DNA of 42,913 nucleotides from an uncultured bacterium (GCA_902766105.1 CACXCI010000058.1:1-42913), one strand, 5' to 3'; counted from the first letter of the stretch, positions 23,225 to 32,013 are shown. Notes: generated by a model from the letters alone, not told the origin. Numbers and translations: made by a program.

Positions 23225-24241
23225 ATGCCCCAAATAAGATCAATAGGAAAATATTTAGACCAGCCGATATTAACAGCAAAAATAAATAAAAACATACCGA
23301 CAATACTTGCCATAGGAGGAGGTGCGGTACTTTTAAAACAAATAAAAGATTCACCCAAAGAACAAAAAATAAAAAACAGTATACAAACGAGTTTAATTCT
23401 TGGAGCTACAACTTTGGCAGCAATAAACGCACCACGAATTGCATCATTTTTAACAGGAAGAAAAGCTACAAAAAGTTTAAAACAAATTCAGAATGAAAAT
23501 ACTAAAATTATAAACGACTTTATAGAAAACAATCCATTAACCGAAAAAAGTACAAAACTTCTTGAAAAAGCAAAAACAAAACTTTTGTCATTGAAAGAAG
23601 TTCACACACTATTTACATCAAAAGAACTTAAACCAATAGCAAATCAACTGATACCGCCACCTGATAATATCAAAGCAAAAGACATATTTAAAGAAATTGG
23701 CTGGCTGTCAATATATGGAGCTGTACCTGTTGTCGGTGGTATTGCAGGCGGAATAGCCGCAGACAAACTAACCGAAAAGAATTGGAAACAAAAAGTTCCT
23801 AATAAAATTAATGAGGGAATATATCAATACCTTGCCAATATATTCATGTGCAATATTGGTGCAGGCGCAGCCCTCGGCATTTTAGAAAAAATGAACATAA
23901 AATCAAAAACTGCAAGGTGTATTGGAATGATTGGCGGAATACTTTTAACAGGTGTTATTGGAGGAAGCGTAATTGCAAATTATATTTCAAAAAAAATAAT
24001 TAATCCTGTCATGAAAAAAGATTACAAGTCTGATTACAGAACACCTGAGTTATTGGATTTGAGTCTGCACACAGATGATATAGCAACAGTATCATTATTA
24101 TCAGGACTAAAATGGATAGAACCGTCACTGCCTGTACTATACTCTATATCAGGATATCGTGCCGGAATAGGTTATCGAAATCACAAAAAATTGAATGTCG
24201 ATAACAATAGACAAGCTCATTTTTTACGACAAAAGTGTTAG
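23225..24241 (+). CDS. Membrane protein of unknown function, operon partner of the metalloregulator
   Basis: A 338-residue protein without a recognised family. Hydrophobic glycine-rich segments occur near 23-37 (NIPTILAIGGGAVLL), 52-66, 158-176 (YGAVPVVGGIAGGIAAD), 200-215 and 230-250 (IGMIGGILLTGVIGGSVIAN). A charged helical region lies at about 75-150, and the C-terminus is soluble. AAGGA precedes the ATG, which follows the regulator by 4 bases. The operon layout suggests a role tied to Mn or Fe status, but no metal-binding transporter motif is visible. Confidence 0.7.
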   Translation: MPQIRSIGKYLDQPILTAKINKNIPTILAIGGGAVLLKQIKDSPKEQKIKNSIQTSLILGATTLAAINAPRIASFLTGRKATKSLKQIQNENTKIINDFIENNPLTEKSTKLLEKAKTKLLSLKEVHTLFTSKELKPIANQLIPPPDNIKAKDIFKEIGWLSIYGAVPVVGGIAGGIAADKLTEKNWKQKVPNKINEGIYQYLANIFMCNIGAGAALGILEKMNIKSKTARCIGMIGGILLTGVIGGSVIANYISKKIINPVMKKDYKSDYRTPELLDLSLHTDDIATVSLLSGLKWIEPSLPVLYSISGYRAGIGYRNHKKLNVDNNRQAHFLRQKC

Positions 24242-24254
24242 GTAAAACTAACAC
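24235..24254 (+). promoter_or_regulatory. Palindrome at the end of the metalloregulator operon
   Basis: GTGTTAG-GTAAAA-CTAACAC is a perfect 7-base inverted repeat overlapping the stop codon. It shares GTGTTAGGT with the operator-like palindrome in the operon promoter. It could be a second binding site, a weak terminator (no T-run follows), or chance. Confidence 0.4.
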
Positions 24255-24278
24255 CACCTTATTTTACTGACCAAAAAA

Positions 24279-24351
24279 ATTGGTAGCAACATTTACCCCA
24301 CAAAATGACGGTCGTTGAATCAACACATTGATTGGTAGCAACATTTACCCC
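24279..24351. repeat. Two direct 21-base repeats
   Basis: ATTGGTAGCAACATTTACCC plus C occurs at 24279-24299 and again, identically, at 24331-24351, separated by 31 bases. No third copy follows. Function unknown; see findings. Confidence 0.8.
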
Positions 24352-24370
24352 CCCACAACTGTACAAGAAA

Positions 24371-24413
24371 AGAGGCGAGAAATTTACGAAATCCACCTCT
24401 TTTTTATTATACC
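24371..24413. terminator. Terminator between convergent genes
   Basis: AAAAGAGG and CCTCTTTTTT arms enclose a partly paired AAATT/AAAT centre, followed by TTATTATA; it can serve both the membrane protein gene and, in reverse, the GNAT-like gene. Confidence 0.65.
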
Positions 24414-24426
24414 CGTTTTATTAATA

Positions 24427-24993
24427 CTATTTTCCAATGATTTCAACAATTTCACTGCATTGAGGCTTTAAACCCACCTTTGAAAGAAATTTTTCTTCTC
24501 CGGGTTCAGCAAAAGAAACTATCGGTTCAACTCCTGATTTTCTCGCTTTTTTGGCAAACGCATCTATTAATGCGGTTGCTATATGCTTTAATTCCCGGCT
24601 TTTTTTATTTTGTTCATAAGCATATTTTGGATTCACACCTATTTTATACACCTCAACAGTAGGCTCACCTTTTTTAATTTTTCCGGTAGTCATTACACCC
24701 AAAATTTTTGAGGGTTCAATCTTATCGAGTTTTCTCTCCTGAGAGGTAATAGCGTAAACATTTGAAGCTCCCCCACAAATTCTTGCTTCTTCCGCAATAG
24801 AAGCTGACAAATTTTTCCCGCTCCATAAATATTTTAAAGCCTCAATACAATTTAACTCTTTTCCCAAGTTTGTTTCAAATTTTATCACATTAACATCTAC
24901 ATCACGCCATCTGTGTTTTATTTTAGCTTTTACACTTGCAGGACCAATATACCTTGTACCAAATTGTGTTCTGTCATTTAAAATATTTAACAT
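24427..24993 (-). CDS. GNAT-like acetyltransferase, divergent
   Basis: A 188-residue protein. The C-terminal part reads VEVYKIGVNPKYAYEQN, then RELKHIATALIDAFAKKARK, and EEKFLSKVGLKPQ, which fits GNAT motifs A (helix after the acetyl-CoA loop) and B (FxxKxGF-like end). The N-terminal half is unfamiliar. Proteins of this look are common as orphans in gut bacteria. It follows the 503-residue gene by 10 bases on the same strand, so the two are probably co-transcribed. Assignment to GNAT is tentative. Confidence 0.55.
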   Translation of the reverse strand: MLNILNDRTQFGTRYIGPASVKAKIKHRWRDVDVNVIKFETNLGKELNCIEALKYLWSGKNLSASIAEEARICGGASNVYAITSQERKLDKIEPSKILGVMTTGKIKKGEPTVEVYKIGVNPKYAYEQNKKSRELKHIATALIDAFAKKARKSGVEPIVSFAEPGEEKFLSKVGLKPQCSEIVEIIGK

Positions 24994-25003
24994 TTTAAAC
25001 TCC

Positions 25004-26515
25004 TTATCTGTGAATAATTATTCTTGATTTATCACCATCTACAACACGTTCAATATCTGCACCGAATTTTTGGTATTGTTCTGCGCTGCATGATACTCTG
25101 CCTGTAACTTTTTCCAAATTTTGCGGGAAATATGTTATTCTTGAATTAAATACCGAATGTTTTGAATCCAGCACCAAATTGCCACTTATCACTTTTACTC
25201 CTTGCAAAAGTTCATCTTCATTTATGCCAAACATTGAATAAGGAACAGTTAGTCCGCTATTTTTATCAATTACATACGAAGGTTTGTAGCCGGAAATTTC
25301 AAACATTCCATCTTCAAGACGTTTTACTTTTATATCCAAAAATTTGAATACTGACAGATAATCATTTTCTTTAATTGCCTTAGCAAATGAATATGGGGGT
25401 TTTGTTTCAGGAAAAGCTTCATTTAATTTTTTACTGATCAAAATTGCTTGTCTTGCTTTTGGACCTTCATCAACAATTCCCGAATGGCATTTCAAATTAT
25501 GACTTTTGATAAAATTTTCAACCTCATCAACCAAATTCAGGGTTACAATGTTATTATTTTCAGCACCTTGTATTTGGTCAATTTTGCCGTGTGCCGTTGT
25601 CATACCAATTAATGGCTCCCACAATTCCGATTTGCCGCGTTTCAAATAAATATAAAAATCTCCATCTTCTAACGCAGCCTCTGCTTTATCTATACTTGAA
25701 CGAGTACACCAGTTACGACAACTCAAAATCTCAAGATTAGCAATATTTGTTTCTTTATTTTTCGGATCATGGGCAATCGATGGTATTTTTATCCAGACAG
25801 GTTTATCTCCTGATTTACCCATTTTCATCAATAAATTATCTCTTAGCCGGTGAGTATAAATTTCCAAAAATGACGGAGATGAACAACGCACTTTTCTATC
25901 CTTCGGCGCAATATGTTCAAAACCTTTTATAGTATCTAATAATGCTTTTTCATCAAACGGAACAGGTATATGCCTGTTATTTACTTTAATTTCACTTGTT
26001 ATTGAATGCCATATAATAAACCTCAAAGAAGGATTTTCATTAATTTTTTTTACAAGCTCAGAATTATAGCTTCCTCTATCTGACAAAGCATTTTCCGGAT
26101 TTTCTAAAAAACCTCGCCACTCTGCCATACGAACAGCTCTTGCCTCGTTAATCTTATCTATAGAGTTCACACGCACATCTTGAGGAATATAGCTTTTCCA
26201 CTTAATCTTTTCAACAATACTTTGTTTATGCGGAAAATACGCCCTGCCCTTATCAAATAAATCTTGAACTGCTATCCTTATCTTGTTGGCATTTAACTGA
26301 CCGCCATCAATGTGAAATATTTTATTAGCATCAAATATTTCTGCCGCCATATAATCAAACACAGATTTATATAATTCGCACGGGGATTTTCCCGTAAATG
26401 TCAGAGTATCAGACTGTAATTGAGGTTTGATGTATGGTCTTGGCTCATATGTACTCTGCTGATGGGTTAAATTGTATCTATTTACAAAAGCAGTATTGTT
26501 TATTGCGGTAAGCAT
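25004..26515 (-). CDS. Orphan 503-residue protein with a PcfJ-like WCT segment
   Basis: Not recognised with confidence. Residues 1-40 are a disordered leader ending in SDTLTFTGKSP. A central segment SCRNWCTRSSIDKAEAALED, GDFYIYLKRG, and HGKIDQIQGAENNNIV resembles the WCT...Y-L-RG...G-I-QI-G--N pattern of PcfJ-like proteins. The C-terminal part has short repeats of the GYKPSYVIDKNSGLTVPYS kind that may form a beta-helix-like or pseudo-repeat region, with LQGVKVISGNLVLDSKHSV resembling solenoid turns. No signal peptide. It precedes the GNAT-like gene by 10 bases. Possibly a lineage-specific effector or phage-related protein; inference only. Confidence 0.6.
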   Translation of the reverse strand: MLTAINNTAFVNRYNLTHQQSTYEPRPYIKPQLQSDTLTFTGKSPCELYKSVFDYMAAEIFDANKIFHIDGGQLNANKIRIAVQDLFDKGRAYFPHKQSIVEKIKWKSYIPQDVRVNSIDKINEARAVRMAEWRGFLENPENALSDRGSYNSELVKKINENPSLRFIIWHSITSEIKVNNRHIPVPFDEKALLDTIKGFEHIAPKDRKVRCSSPSFLEIYTHRLRDNLLMKMGKSGDKPVWIKIPSIAHDPKNKETNIANLEILSCRNWCTRSSIDKAEAALEDGDFYIYLKRGKSELWEPLIGMTTAHGKIDQIQGAENNNIVTLNLVDEVENFIKSHNLKCHSGIVDEGPKARQAILISKKLNEAFPETKPPYSFAKAIKENDYLSVFKFLDIKVKRLEDGMFEISGYKPSYVIDKNSGLTVPYSMFGINEDELLQGVKVISGNLVLDSKHSVFNSRITYFPQNLEKVTGRVSCSAEQYQKFGADIERVVDGDKSRIIIHR

Positions 26516-26640
26516 ATATTTTCCTATTTTGTAACTTTAACCCGAATAAACCATGTGAATATTATTTTTTGCGAAAAATATTATTTCTTTTAATAAAAAT
26601 TAATAAAATATGGAATTTATATACAATGCTACAATAAAAT

Positions 26641-26710
26641 CTCTCCAATGGAGAGAAAAGAATTTCAAGACGAAACGTAGTTGAGTTTTAGAAATTCAAG
26701 AAAGGGTAAA
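26641..26710 (-). repeat. Dispersed imperfect palindrome, family A-like
   Basis: CTCTCCAATGGAGAG hairpin (26641-26655), then GAATTTC...GAAATTC inverted arms (26660-26697) and an AAAGGGTAAA end. Read on the minus strand, block order and arms match copies 1 and 2 in the S10 operon, with GAGG blocks diverged. Confidence 0.6.
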
Positions 26711-26792
26711 TGTTTTTCCCTAACTAGATAACACCCTTTCCTGAAAATCTAAGTAGGTTTGCATTGCCATATCGAAAACAGAGAAAAAAATG

Positions 26793-26820
26793 GGACTTGC
26801 TAAAAAGACAAGTCCGATTT
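26793..26820 (-). terminator. Terminator of nrdG
   Basis: GGACTTG (26793-26799) pairs with CAAGTCC (26809-26815); on the minus strand the stem is followed by CATTTTTTT. Confidence 0.85.
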
Positions 26821-26848
26821 TTCTTTTTATGGCTCAAACGTAAATAAA

Positions 26849-27352
26849 TTAAACCTGAGCGATAGATTTATGTATAACAACATTACCTGTTTTTAACGAT
26901 TCAGGCACATTGATTACACGCTGATTAGTACTTCCAACCCACTCAATTGTATTATCATTCAGCTCTTTGACAAATTTACCGTCACACAATACATCAATGT
27001 ATTTCATACCCTCTTCATCTTTCACATCTTCCCACAAAAAGCCTGTATATGACCATACTGATTTTTCGGGAAAAAGCTCTTTGCTTTTTTTTGCAAGTCT
27101 GAAAACTTCTGCTCGATTAAACGGATGCAAAGGATCACCGCCGCTAAAGGTTATACCTGAACAATGAGATTTTGCCAAAGCTTCAAATAATTCTTCTTCA
27201 GCAGCTTCATCAAAAGGTAAGCCACCGCCCAAATCCCAAGTAATCGGGTTTTGACAGCCTTCACAATGATGAGTACATCCGGAAACCCAAAGAACTACTC
27301 TCAAACCGTCACCGTTTAACATATCATCTTTTGTTATATTGTGATAATTCAT
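26849..27352 (-). CDS. nrdG: Anaerobic ribonucleotide reductase-activating protein
   Basis: A 167-residue radical SAM enzyme that puts the glycyl radical on NrdD. The cluster motif is C26-x3-C30-x2-C33 (SGCTHHCEGCQNP), preceded by the usual GDGLRVVLWVSG. The SAM-binding stretch FSGGDPLHPFNR and the segment VWSYTGFLWEDV follow. Length fits the family. It lies 163 bases downstream of nrdD on the same strand. Presence of this pair implies growth without oxygen. Confidence 0.96.
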   Translation of the reverse strand: MNYHNITKDDMLNGDGLRVVLWVSGCTHHCEGCQNPITWDLGGGLPFDEAAEEELFEALAKSHCSGITFSGGDPLHPFNRAEVFRLAKKSKELFPEKSVWSYTGFLWEDVKDEEGMKYIDVLCDGKFVKELNDNTIEWVGSTNQRVINVPESLKTGNVVIHKSIAQV

Positions 27353-27387
27353 TATTTACTCCATGATTTAAGTTATTAAGACTATAA

Positions 27388-27416
27388 GACGATAAGTCGT
27401 CAAGTTCTTTATCGTC
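27388..27416. repeat. Inverted repeat between nrdD and nrdG
   Basis: GACGATAA (27388-27395) and TTATCGTC (27409-27416) form a hairpin with an internal GTCGTC loop. A related ACGACTTAACAACTTATTGA stretch with the same words in inverted form lies at 27479-27498, just before the nrdD stop. Confidence 0.55.
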
Positions 27417-27515
27417 TATTAAGTGTTACATTTATTGCTTGATTTCAATATTAGCTTATTACACCTTATTGAACTTAACGACTTAACAACTTATTGACTT
27501 ATCATCTTAAAATTT

Positions 27516-29780
27516 CTACATACTAACCCTATCGGCAATTTCTTCCATTTTTGCTTCGTTCAAACGAGTATCGCCGTTTACACGAGAGTATGAAAGATAA
27601 CCGTTCATACGATCAATTTTTGTTAAGTTACGGCTTCCGCATTTTGGACAAACATCCATAGCTAATTCCTGGTGTCCGCAATCATCACAATATGCTAATG
27701 ATAAGTTTACACCTTCATAGAAACCTTTATCCATTGCTCGTTTCAATAATGTTTTTATAGCCTCTTTGTTATATGACAAAGGATATTTTACATATTGAAT
27801 TTTACCGCCGTTAAACAAGTTCCAAAAACGATTTTCCAAATCTTGTTTTTGAATTGGTGAAATATCTTCTGTAACATGACAGTGGAATGAATTTGAAACA
27901 TAACCTCTGTCAGATACTTTGTCTTTTATACCATATTTTTTACGGAATTGTTTTACCTGTAAACCGCAAAGATTTTCTGCCGGAGTTCCGTATATAGCAT
28001 AAAGATTACCGTCTTCTTCCTTGAATTGGTTTACTTTTTTGTTAATGTATTCCATAACTTCTACAGCAAATTCACCATCTTCAACCAAAGATTTTCCGTT
28101 ATAAAGCTCTTGCAATTCATTTAATGCGGTGATACCGAAAGATGCTGTTGCAGCTTTCAATAACGGTTTAATTTTTTCATGTGGTTTTAAGTGTCCGCCG
28201 TAAAATCCTCCTTCGCAATACGCAAGAGGGTTAACTGATGCTCTCATTTCTCCAAGATATTCATAAGTTCTGATATGAATTTTTCTAATCATTTCCATAT
28301 AGTAATCAAGAACTTCATAGAAATCTTTGCTTTCCTGTCTTGCTTTTGCCAAAATCATAGGCAAGTGCAAGCTGACAGCACCAATGTTAAATCTTCCGAC
28401 AAATACAGGAACATCATTTTCATCAGCAGGTTTCATTCCGCCTCTTTCATACCATGGTGATAAGAAAGCTCTGCAGCCCATTGGAGAAATAACCTTCTTG
28501 TATTTTTTGTACATACTTGCAATATAGCCTTCACCGGTTAAAGATAACCAGTCAGGATACATTGTTTTTCTTGAACATTCAACACCTGCTTCAAACAAGT
28601 CGTGAGATACTCCGCCTTCACCGTGTAATTCTTCATCATACAAGAATACAATTTTAGGGAACAATACAGGTTTTTTATTTTCTTTCTTACCTTGACCTTT
28701 TGCGTGAATTTGCAACATAGTCATAGATGCCATTTTTTCAAATTCACCTGTACCCAAACCGATTGTCATTGTGATAAACGGATAATCACCACGAGATGAT
28801 GCAACTGTATTGAACTTGTATTCCCATCCTTGGAAACCTTGTTCAAAATCATTCTTAACATCTTTTAAAGCTTCTTCTCTTGCTTTTTCAAAGGATAAAC
28901 CCATGCATAAATATCTGTCATATTGTTTTTTATATGATTTTTCAGCATAAGGAGCTAAGATTTTATCAACTTCAGGAACGGTAAATCCGCCATATTGTTG
29001 ACTTGCTGCTGCCATAACAATATCACCGATAACATCAAACGCCACATCTAATGTTTTCGGTTCATTGTACCACAAGTTACCCATCTCAAAACCGCCTTTT
29101 AACACTTCTGCGACATTGAATAAGCAGCAGTTCATAGTATCTCTACGTGCTGACATATCATGAATATAAATGTAACCTTCTCTGATTGCCTGTAAATCTT
29201 CAACAGTCAAGAAGAATTTTTTATACAATTCTTTATTTAATTGGTTGAAAATTAAAGAACGTTTTGTTGATACAAGAGCTGAATCGGAATTTGAATTTTC
29301 TTTATCTCCGATATACATAATCTTTTGACTCTCTTGATATACTTTATCAAGCATAGCAACAAAATCTGTTTTATAATTTCTGTAATTTCTGTAGCTTTTA
29401 GCAACTACAGGATTAATACTTTCCAAAGCACTTTCAACAATATTATGAATTTCCCAAATAGAAATTTCATCTTTGTTCATATCGCTGACATTTTTGTTAA
29501 CGAAATCGCAAATTCTTTTTAAATCTTCATCACTAAATGTAATCAGCATACGAGTTGCAGATTTTTTAACGGCATTAACAACTTTTTGAACATTATATTG
29601 TTCTTTTGTACCGTCCTTTTTTACAATACATACATGCTCCGATAAACGAGAAGCATTTTCGGCTACTTGTTTTGCAAACATCGCATTTGAATCATGCACT
29701 CTTTTTATGGCATCTGACACATTAGCTGATGTCATTCCTACTACATTTTCATTTCCATTTTGATTAACCGCATTCTGCAT
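27516..29780 (-). CDS. nrdD: Anaerobic (class III) ribonucleoside-triphosphate reductase
   Basis: A 754-residue enzyme making dNTPs from NTPs. An N-terminal ATP-cone (about 50-145, VCIVKKDGTKEQYNVQKVVN) gives allosteric control. The barrel includes the HDMSARRDTMNCCLFN segment. The C-terminal zinc site is C698-x2-C701...C711-x2-C714 (CDDCGHQELAMDVCPKCG) and the glycyl radical site is RMNGYLS with G727. Length is normal. AGGAGA lies 9 bases before the ATG. It has a roughly 400-base upstream region that ends at a MITE-like element. Confidence 0.96.
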   Translation of the reverse strand: MQNAVNQNGNENVVGMTSANVSDAIKRVHDSNAMFAKQVAENASRLSEHVCIVKKDGTKEQYNVQKVVNAVKKSATRMLITFSDEDLKRICDFVNKNVSDMNKDEISIWEIHNIVESALESINPVVAKSYRNYRNYKTDFVAMLDKVYQESQKIMYIGDKENSNSDSALVSTKRSLIFNQLNKELYKKFFLTVEDLQAIREGYIYIHDMSARRDTMNCCLFNVAEVLKGGFEMGNLWYNEPKTLDVAFDVIGDIVMAAASQQYGGFTVPEVDKILAPYAEKSYKKQYDRYLCMGLSFEKAREEALKDVKNDFEQGFQGWEYKFNTVASSRGDYPFITMTIGLGTGEFEKMASMTMLQIHAKGQGKKENKKPVLFPKIVFLYDEELHGEGGVSHDLFEAGVECSRKTMYPDWLSLTGEGYIASMYKKYKKVISPMGCRAFLSPWYERGGMKPADENDVPVFVGRFNIGAVSLHLPMILAKARQESKDFYEVLDYYMEMIRKIHIRTYEYLGEMRASVNPLAYCEGGFYGGHLKPHEKIKPLLKAATASFGITALNELQELYNGKSLVEDGEFAVEVMEYINKKVNQFKEEDGNLYAIYGTPAENLCGLQVKQFRKKYGIKDKVSDRGYVSNSFHCHVTEDISPIQKQDLENRFWNLFNGGKIQYVKYPLSYNKEAIKTLLKRAMDKGFYEGVNLSLAYCDDCGHQELAMDVCPKCGSRNLTKIDRMNGYLSYSRVNGDTRLNEAKMEEIADRVSM

Positions 29781-30174
29781 AATAATCTCCTCAAATCCCC
29801 TTTAAGCATGCCGCTCACAAACTACCAAATTCAGCACTGCTTACGTCTTTTTGGGGGACTTTTTAACTTTGTTACCCATAATCTCTTTATTAAATTATCA
29901 TATCATAAATCAATTAAAAAATTAATAACAATTATAAAAAAATCCATCTTTTGGTGGGCATTTTTTGTAACTTAAATTAACATTTTATCCGCAAGTCAAA
30001 TAAATCAAAGGTCATGCAATTTGCAAGAAATTTTATATAATATTAAATCATGATAAGAAGAATTAACATTTGTAAAATTTACACTTTTTTGATTATAAAT
30101 TGTATATACTATGTGACAAAATATTAAAATTTTGGCATGCAAAAATTATAAGATGTTAAGTAAAACTATGATTC

Positions 30175-30644
30175 CATAAGATATATTATCGGAATGAATT
30201 TAATTTATTTTAAAATACATAGACCACTTTCTTTGACCGCAAAGAAAGTGGTCAGAAAGAAACTCTCGACCAGCACTACGTTCGCTAATAAATCGTAATA
30301 CTCAACCGGAAAGCAAACAACTCGCTTACGCTCAAACAAGTTTGCTTTTTGTCATTGTTTCGTATAACGTTTATTGCTCACTACGTGGAGGTCGAACCCA
30401 TTAACAAATTGCGACCTTAATGTAGCGAACAATCAATGTTGCCAAAACAGATGACAAAGAAAATTTTGTCTGAGCGATAGCGAGTTAATTTTCTTGGGTT
30501 TTGGCTTACAGTTGATTAGTGAGCGCAGTTCAGGTCGCTGGTTTTGGGGAGCTTTTGCCACCAAAAGCTCCTCCGTCTGAAAGACCCGTCGGAGACGGAA
30601 CTTTTGAAAGACAAATTAAATCCATTCCTATAATATATCTTATG
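30175..30644. mobile_element. 470-bp MITE-like element with about 33-bp terminal inverted repeats
   Basis: The left end CATAAGATATATTATCGGAA (30175-30194, continuing TGAATTTAATTT) matches the reverse complement of the right end, CATAAGATATATTATAGGAA (30644-30625, continuing TGGATTTAATTT), with two mismatches in 32. Inside are several hairpins: ACCACTTTCTTTG/CAAAGAAAGTGGT (30222-30252 region), GCCAAAAC...GTTTTGGC enclosing GAAAATT/AATTTTC, GCAAAC...GTTTGC, GGAGCTTTTG/CAAAAGCTCC and CCGTC/GACGG. No transposase is encoded. A target duplication could not be defined by eye. Confidence 0.75.
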
Positions 30645-30662
30645 ATGAATTATTTATAAAAA

Positions 30663-30699
30663 ACTCCATAACTAATAAAGCTATGGAGTCTTTTTTATT
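30663..30699. terminator. Bidirectional terminator next to pgi
   Basis: ACTCCATA (30663-30670) pairs with TATGGAGT (30682-30689). A T-run follows on the plus strand and an AAAA stretch precedes it, giving T's on the minus strand, where it would end pgi. Confidence 0.8.
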
Positions 30700-30714
30700 T
30701 ATTTCTGCGTTATT

Positions 30715-32013
30715 TTATTTTGAAATTCTGCCCGGAACGACAACTCCGCCTTTTAAATTCTTCTTATAAAATTCAACATGCGGTTGAAGAACGCTGTCAA
30801 GAACCTCAGGTAATTGTTTACCTGTCATTATTGCAGTTACGATTTCTTGATAAACTGTTGCAAACGCTCTTAATTGAGTCATAGCACCTGCTGCTGAAGG
30901 TGTTAAACCTAATTTAGATGTTTCAACCTCTTCTTTAAAGAATGCACCGGTTATTGTATATGATTTTGTTAATGCTTCAATATAGCTTTCAGCATTTTCA
31001 CGGCAAATACCGTTATCAACAGGAACAGTCAAAGCAAACACCAATTTATTTGCAGGGTTGAAATGAGCTTCTGCAGAGTGGTGCATAGCATCAGGAACCT
31101 TTGCAACTTGTTTTAGCGTATCTTTTACTGATTCATTTTGCATTTGAGCATGCCAGTAAACAGTGTTTTCAAACATTGAACCCATATATTGATGAACTGA
31201 AGCATCAATTCCGTTTAATTTTGCATCAGCCCAGAAGATACCTTCTTTTAAAGCATCATTTATATCTAAATCTTCTGACAAAGATTGAGCAGAAATTTCT
31301 TGAGCGGAATTCAACATAGAAATCATATCTGATTTTGATAAACCTGCCCAGATCAATGTAAACAATGCGTGATCATCAAATGCTGAAAATCTTCCGCCAA
31401 CATCATCATGTATAAACAAATCGCCTAACCAACCTTGTTCTATAGATGTTCTGCGAAGTTCTGATTTTTCGGGATTTCCGTCAGTTACGGCGATAAAATG
31501 TTTTGCTGCTGATTTTTTAGCTTCAATTTCTGATTGACCTTTAGAAATATAAGCATCAACTAACATTTGTTGAATTCTCAAAAATCCGTCTTTTGTTTCA
31601 AAAGTTGAACCAGATTTTGAAGCAATCATATAATTTGATGTTGTTACATCTCCGATTTTTGACATGAATCTTGCCCAGCTGATTGAATCAACATCTGAAT
31701 AAAAAGCAACACTATTACCGCTTATATTCAAACCGTTGATTGCAAGCATGTGTTCTACCGTATGTTTTGAACCGCCGATACCCATAACGGAAAGTCTTGA
31801 AACTCCTGTTTGAGCTCTAAAATTATCAACCATTGAGTATAATTCATCTACTCTTTTTAATTGTTCTTGAGGCAAATTAACCCAATTCAAAAAATATCCC
31901 GGTTTATTAGCACGAGATGAAAATTCTCTTACAAAATCAGATGTTTTTGCTGCGTATTTGCTAAAGTCAACACCTGAAAAACTTGTTTTTACTGCTGAAT
32001 TTTTAGTCAACAT
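30715..32013 (-). CDS. pgi: Glucose-6-phosphate isomerase
   Basis: A 432-residue enzyme with the SIS-type isomerase fold, interconverting glucose- and fructose-6-phosphate. Motifs: VMGIGGSKHTVEHML, the phosphate loop SKSGSTFET (the SKTFTT/SKSGTT equivalent), DDVGGRFSAFDDHALF (the GGRFS signature), and QPHVEFYKKNL at the C-terminus where the catalytic lysine of the family lies. The start at MLTKNSAVKTSFSG is chosen because AAGGAG lies 6 bases upstream; an ATG 30 bases earlier has no such site. It is shorter than the 550-residue E. coli type and fits the short bacterial type. Confidence 0.9.
   Translation of the reverse strand: MLTKNSAVKTSFSGVDFSKYAAKTSDFVREFSSRANKPGYFLNWVNLPQEQLKRVDELYSMVDNFRAQTGVSRLSVMGIGGSKHTVEHMLAINGLNISGNSVAFYSDVDSISWARFMSKIGDVTTSNYMIASKSGSTFETKDGFLRIQQMLVDAYISKGQSEIEAKKSAAKHFIAVTDGNPEKSELRRTSIEQGWLGDLFIHDDVGGRFSAFDDHALFTLIWAGLSKSDMISMLNSAQEISAQSLSEDLDINDALKEGIFWADAKLNGIDASVHQYMGSMFENTVYWHAQMQNESVKDTLKQVAKVPDAMHHSAEAHFNPANKLVFALTVPVDNGICRENAESYIEALTKSYTITGAFFKEEVETSKLGLTPSAAGAMTQLRAFATVYQEIVTAIMTGKQLPEVLDSVLQPHVEFYKKNLKGGVVVPGRISK

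Larger units (their letters stand above)
26516..26848. other. 333-base gap with a family A repeat
   Basis: Holds a family A-like repeat (26641-26710), a half copy (CCCTAACTAG...ACACCCTTTCCTGAAAATCT, about 26717-26750), and the nrdG terminator. The promoter of the 503-residue gene must lie in 26516-26640, which is very AT-rich; no clear -35/-10 pair was picked out. Confidence 0.6.
29781..30714. other. 934-base gap: nrdD upstream region and a MITE-like element
   Basis: From 29781 to 30174 the DNA is AT-rich leader and promoter DNA of nrdD. The minus-strand leader close to the gene contains GTCCCCCAAAAAGAC and AAGCAGTGCT...GCATGCTT, which could fold, but I recognise no riboswitch. The remainder is a 470-bp element with inverted ends, then the pgi terminator. 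No coding frame was supported. Confidence 0.6.

Noticed and set aside
24279-24351. Minimal CRISPR array
   Set aside because: Only two repeat copies of 21 bases, no third unit, no cas genes, and the repeat lacks a useful stem.
29781-29990. Riboswitch in the nrdD leader
   Set aside because: Some complementary words exist (AAGCA/TGCTT), but no known riboswitch core could be recognised.
30060-30130. NrdR box upstream of nrdD
   Set aside because: CACATAGTATATACAAT at about 30103-30119 looks partly similar, but it is one weak site some 320 bases from the gene, not the usual spaced pair near the promoter.
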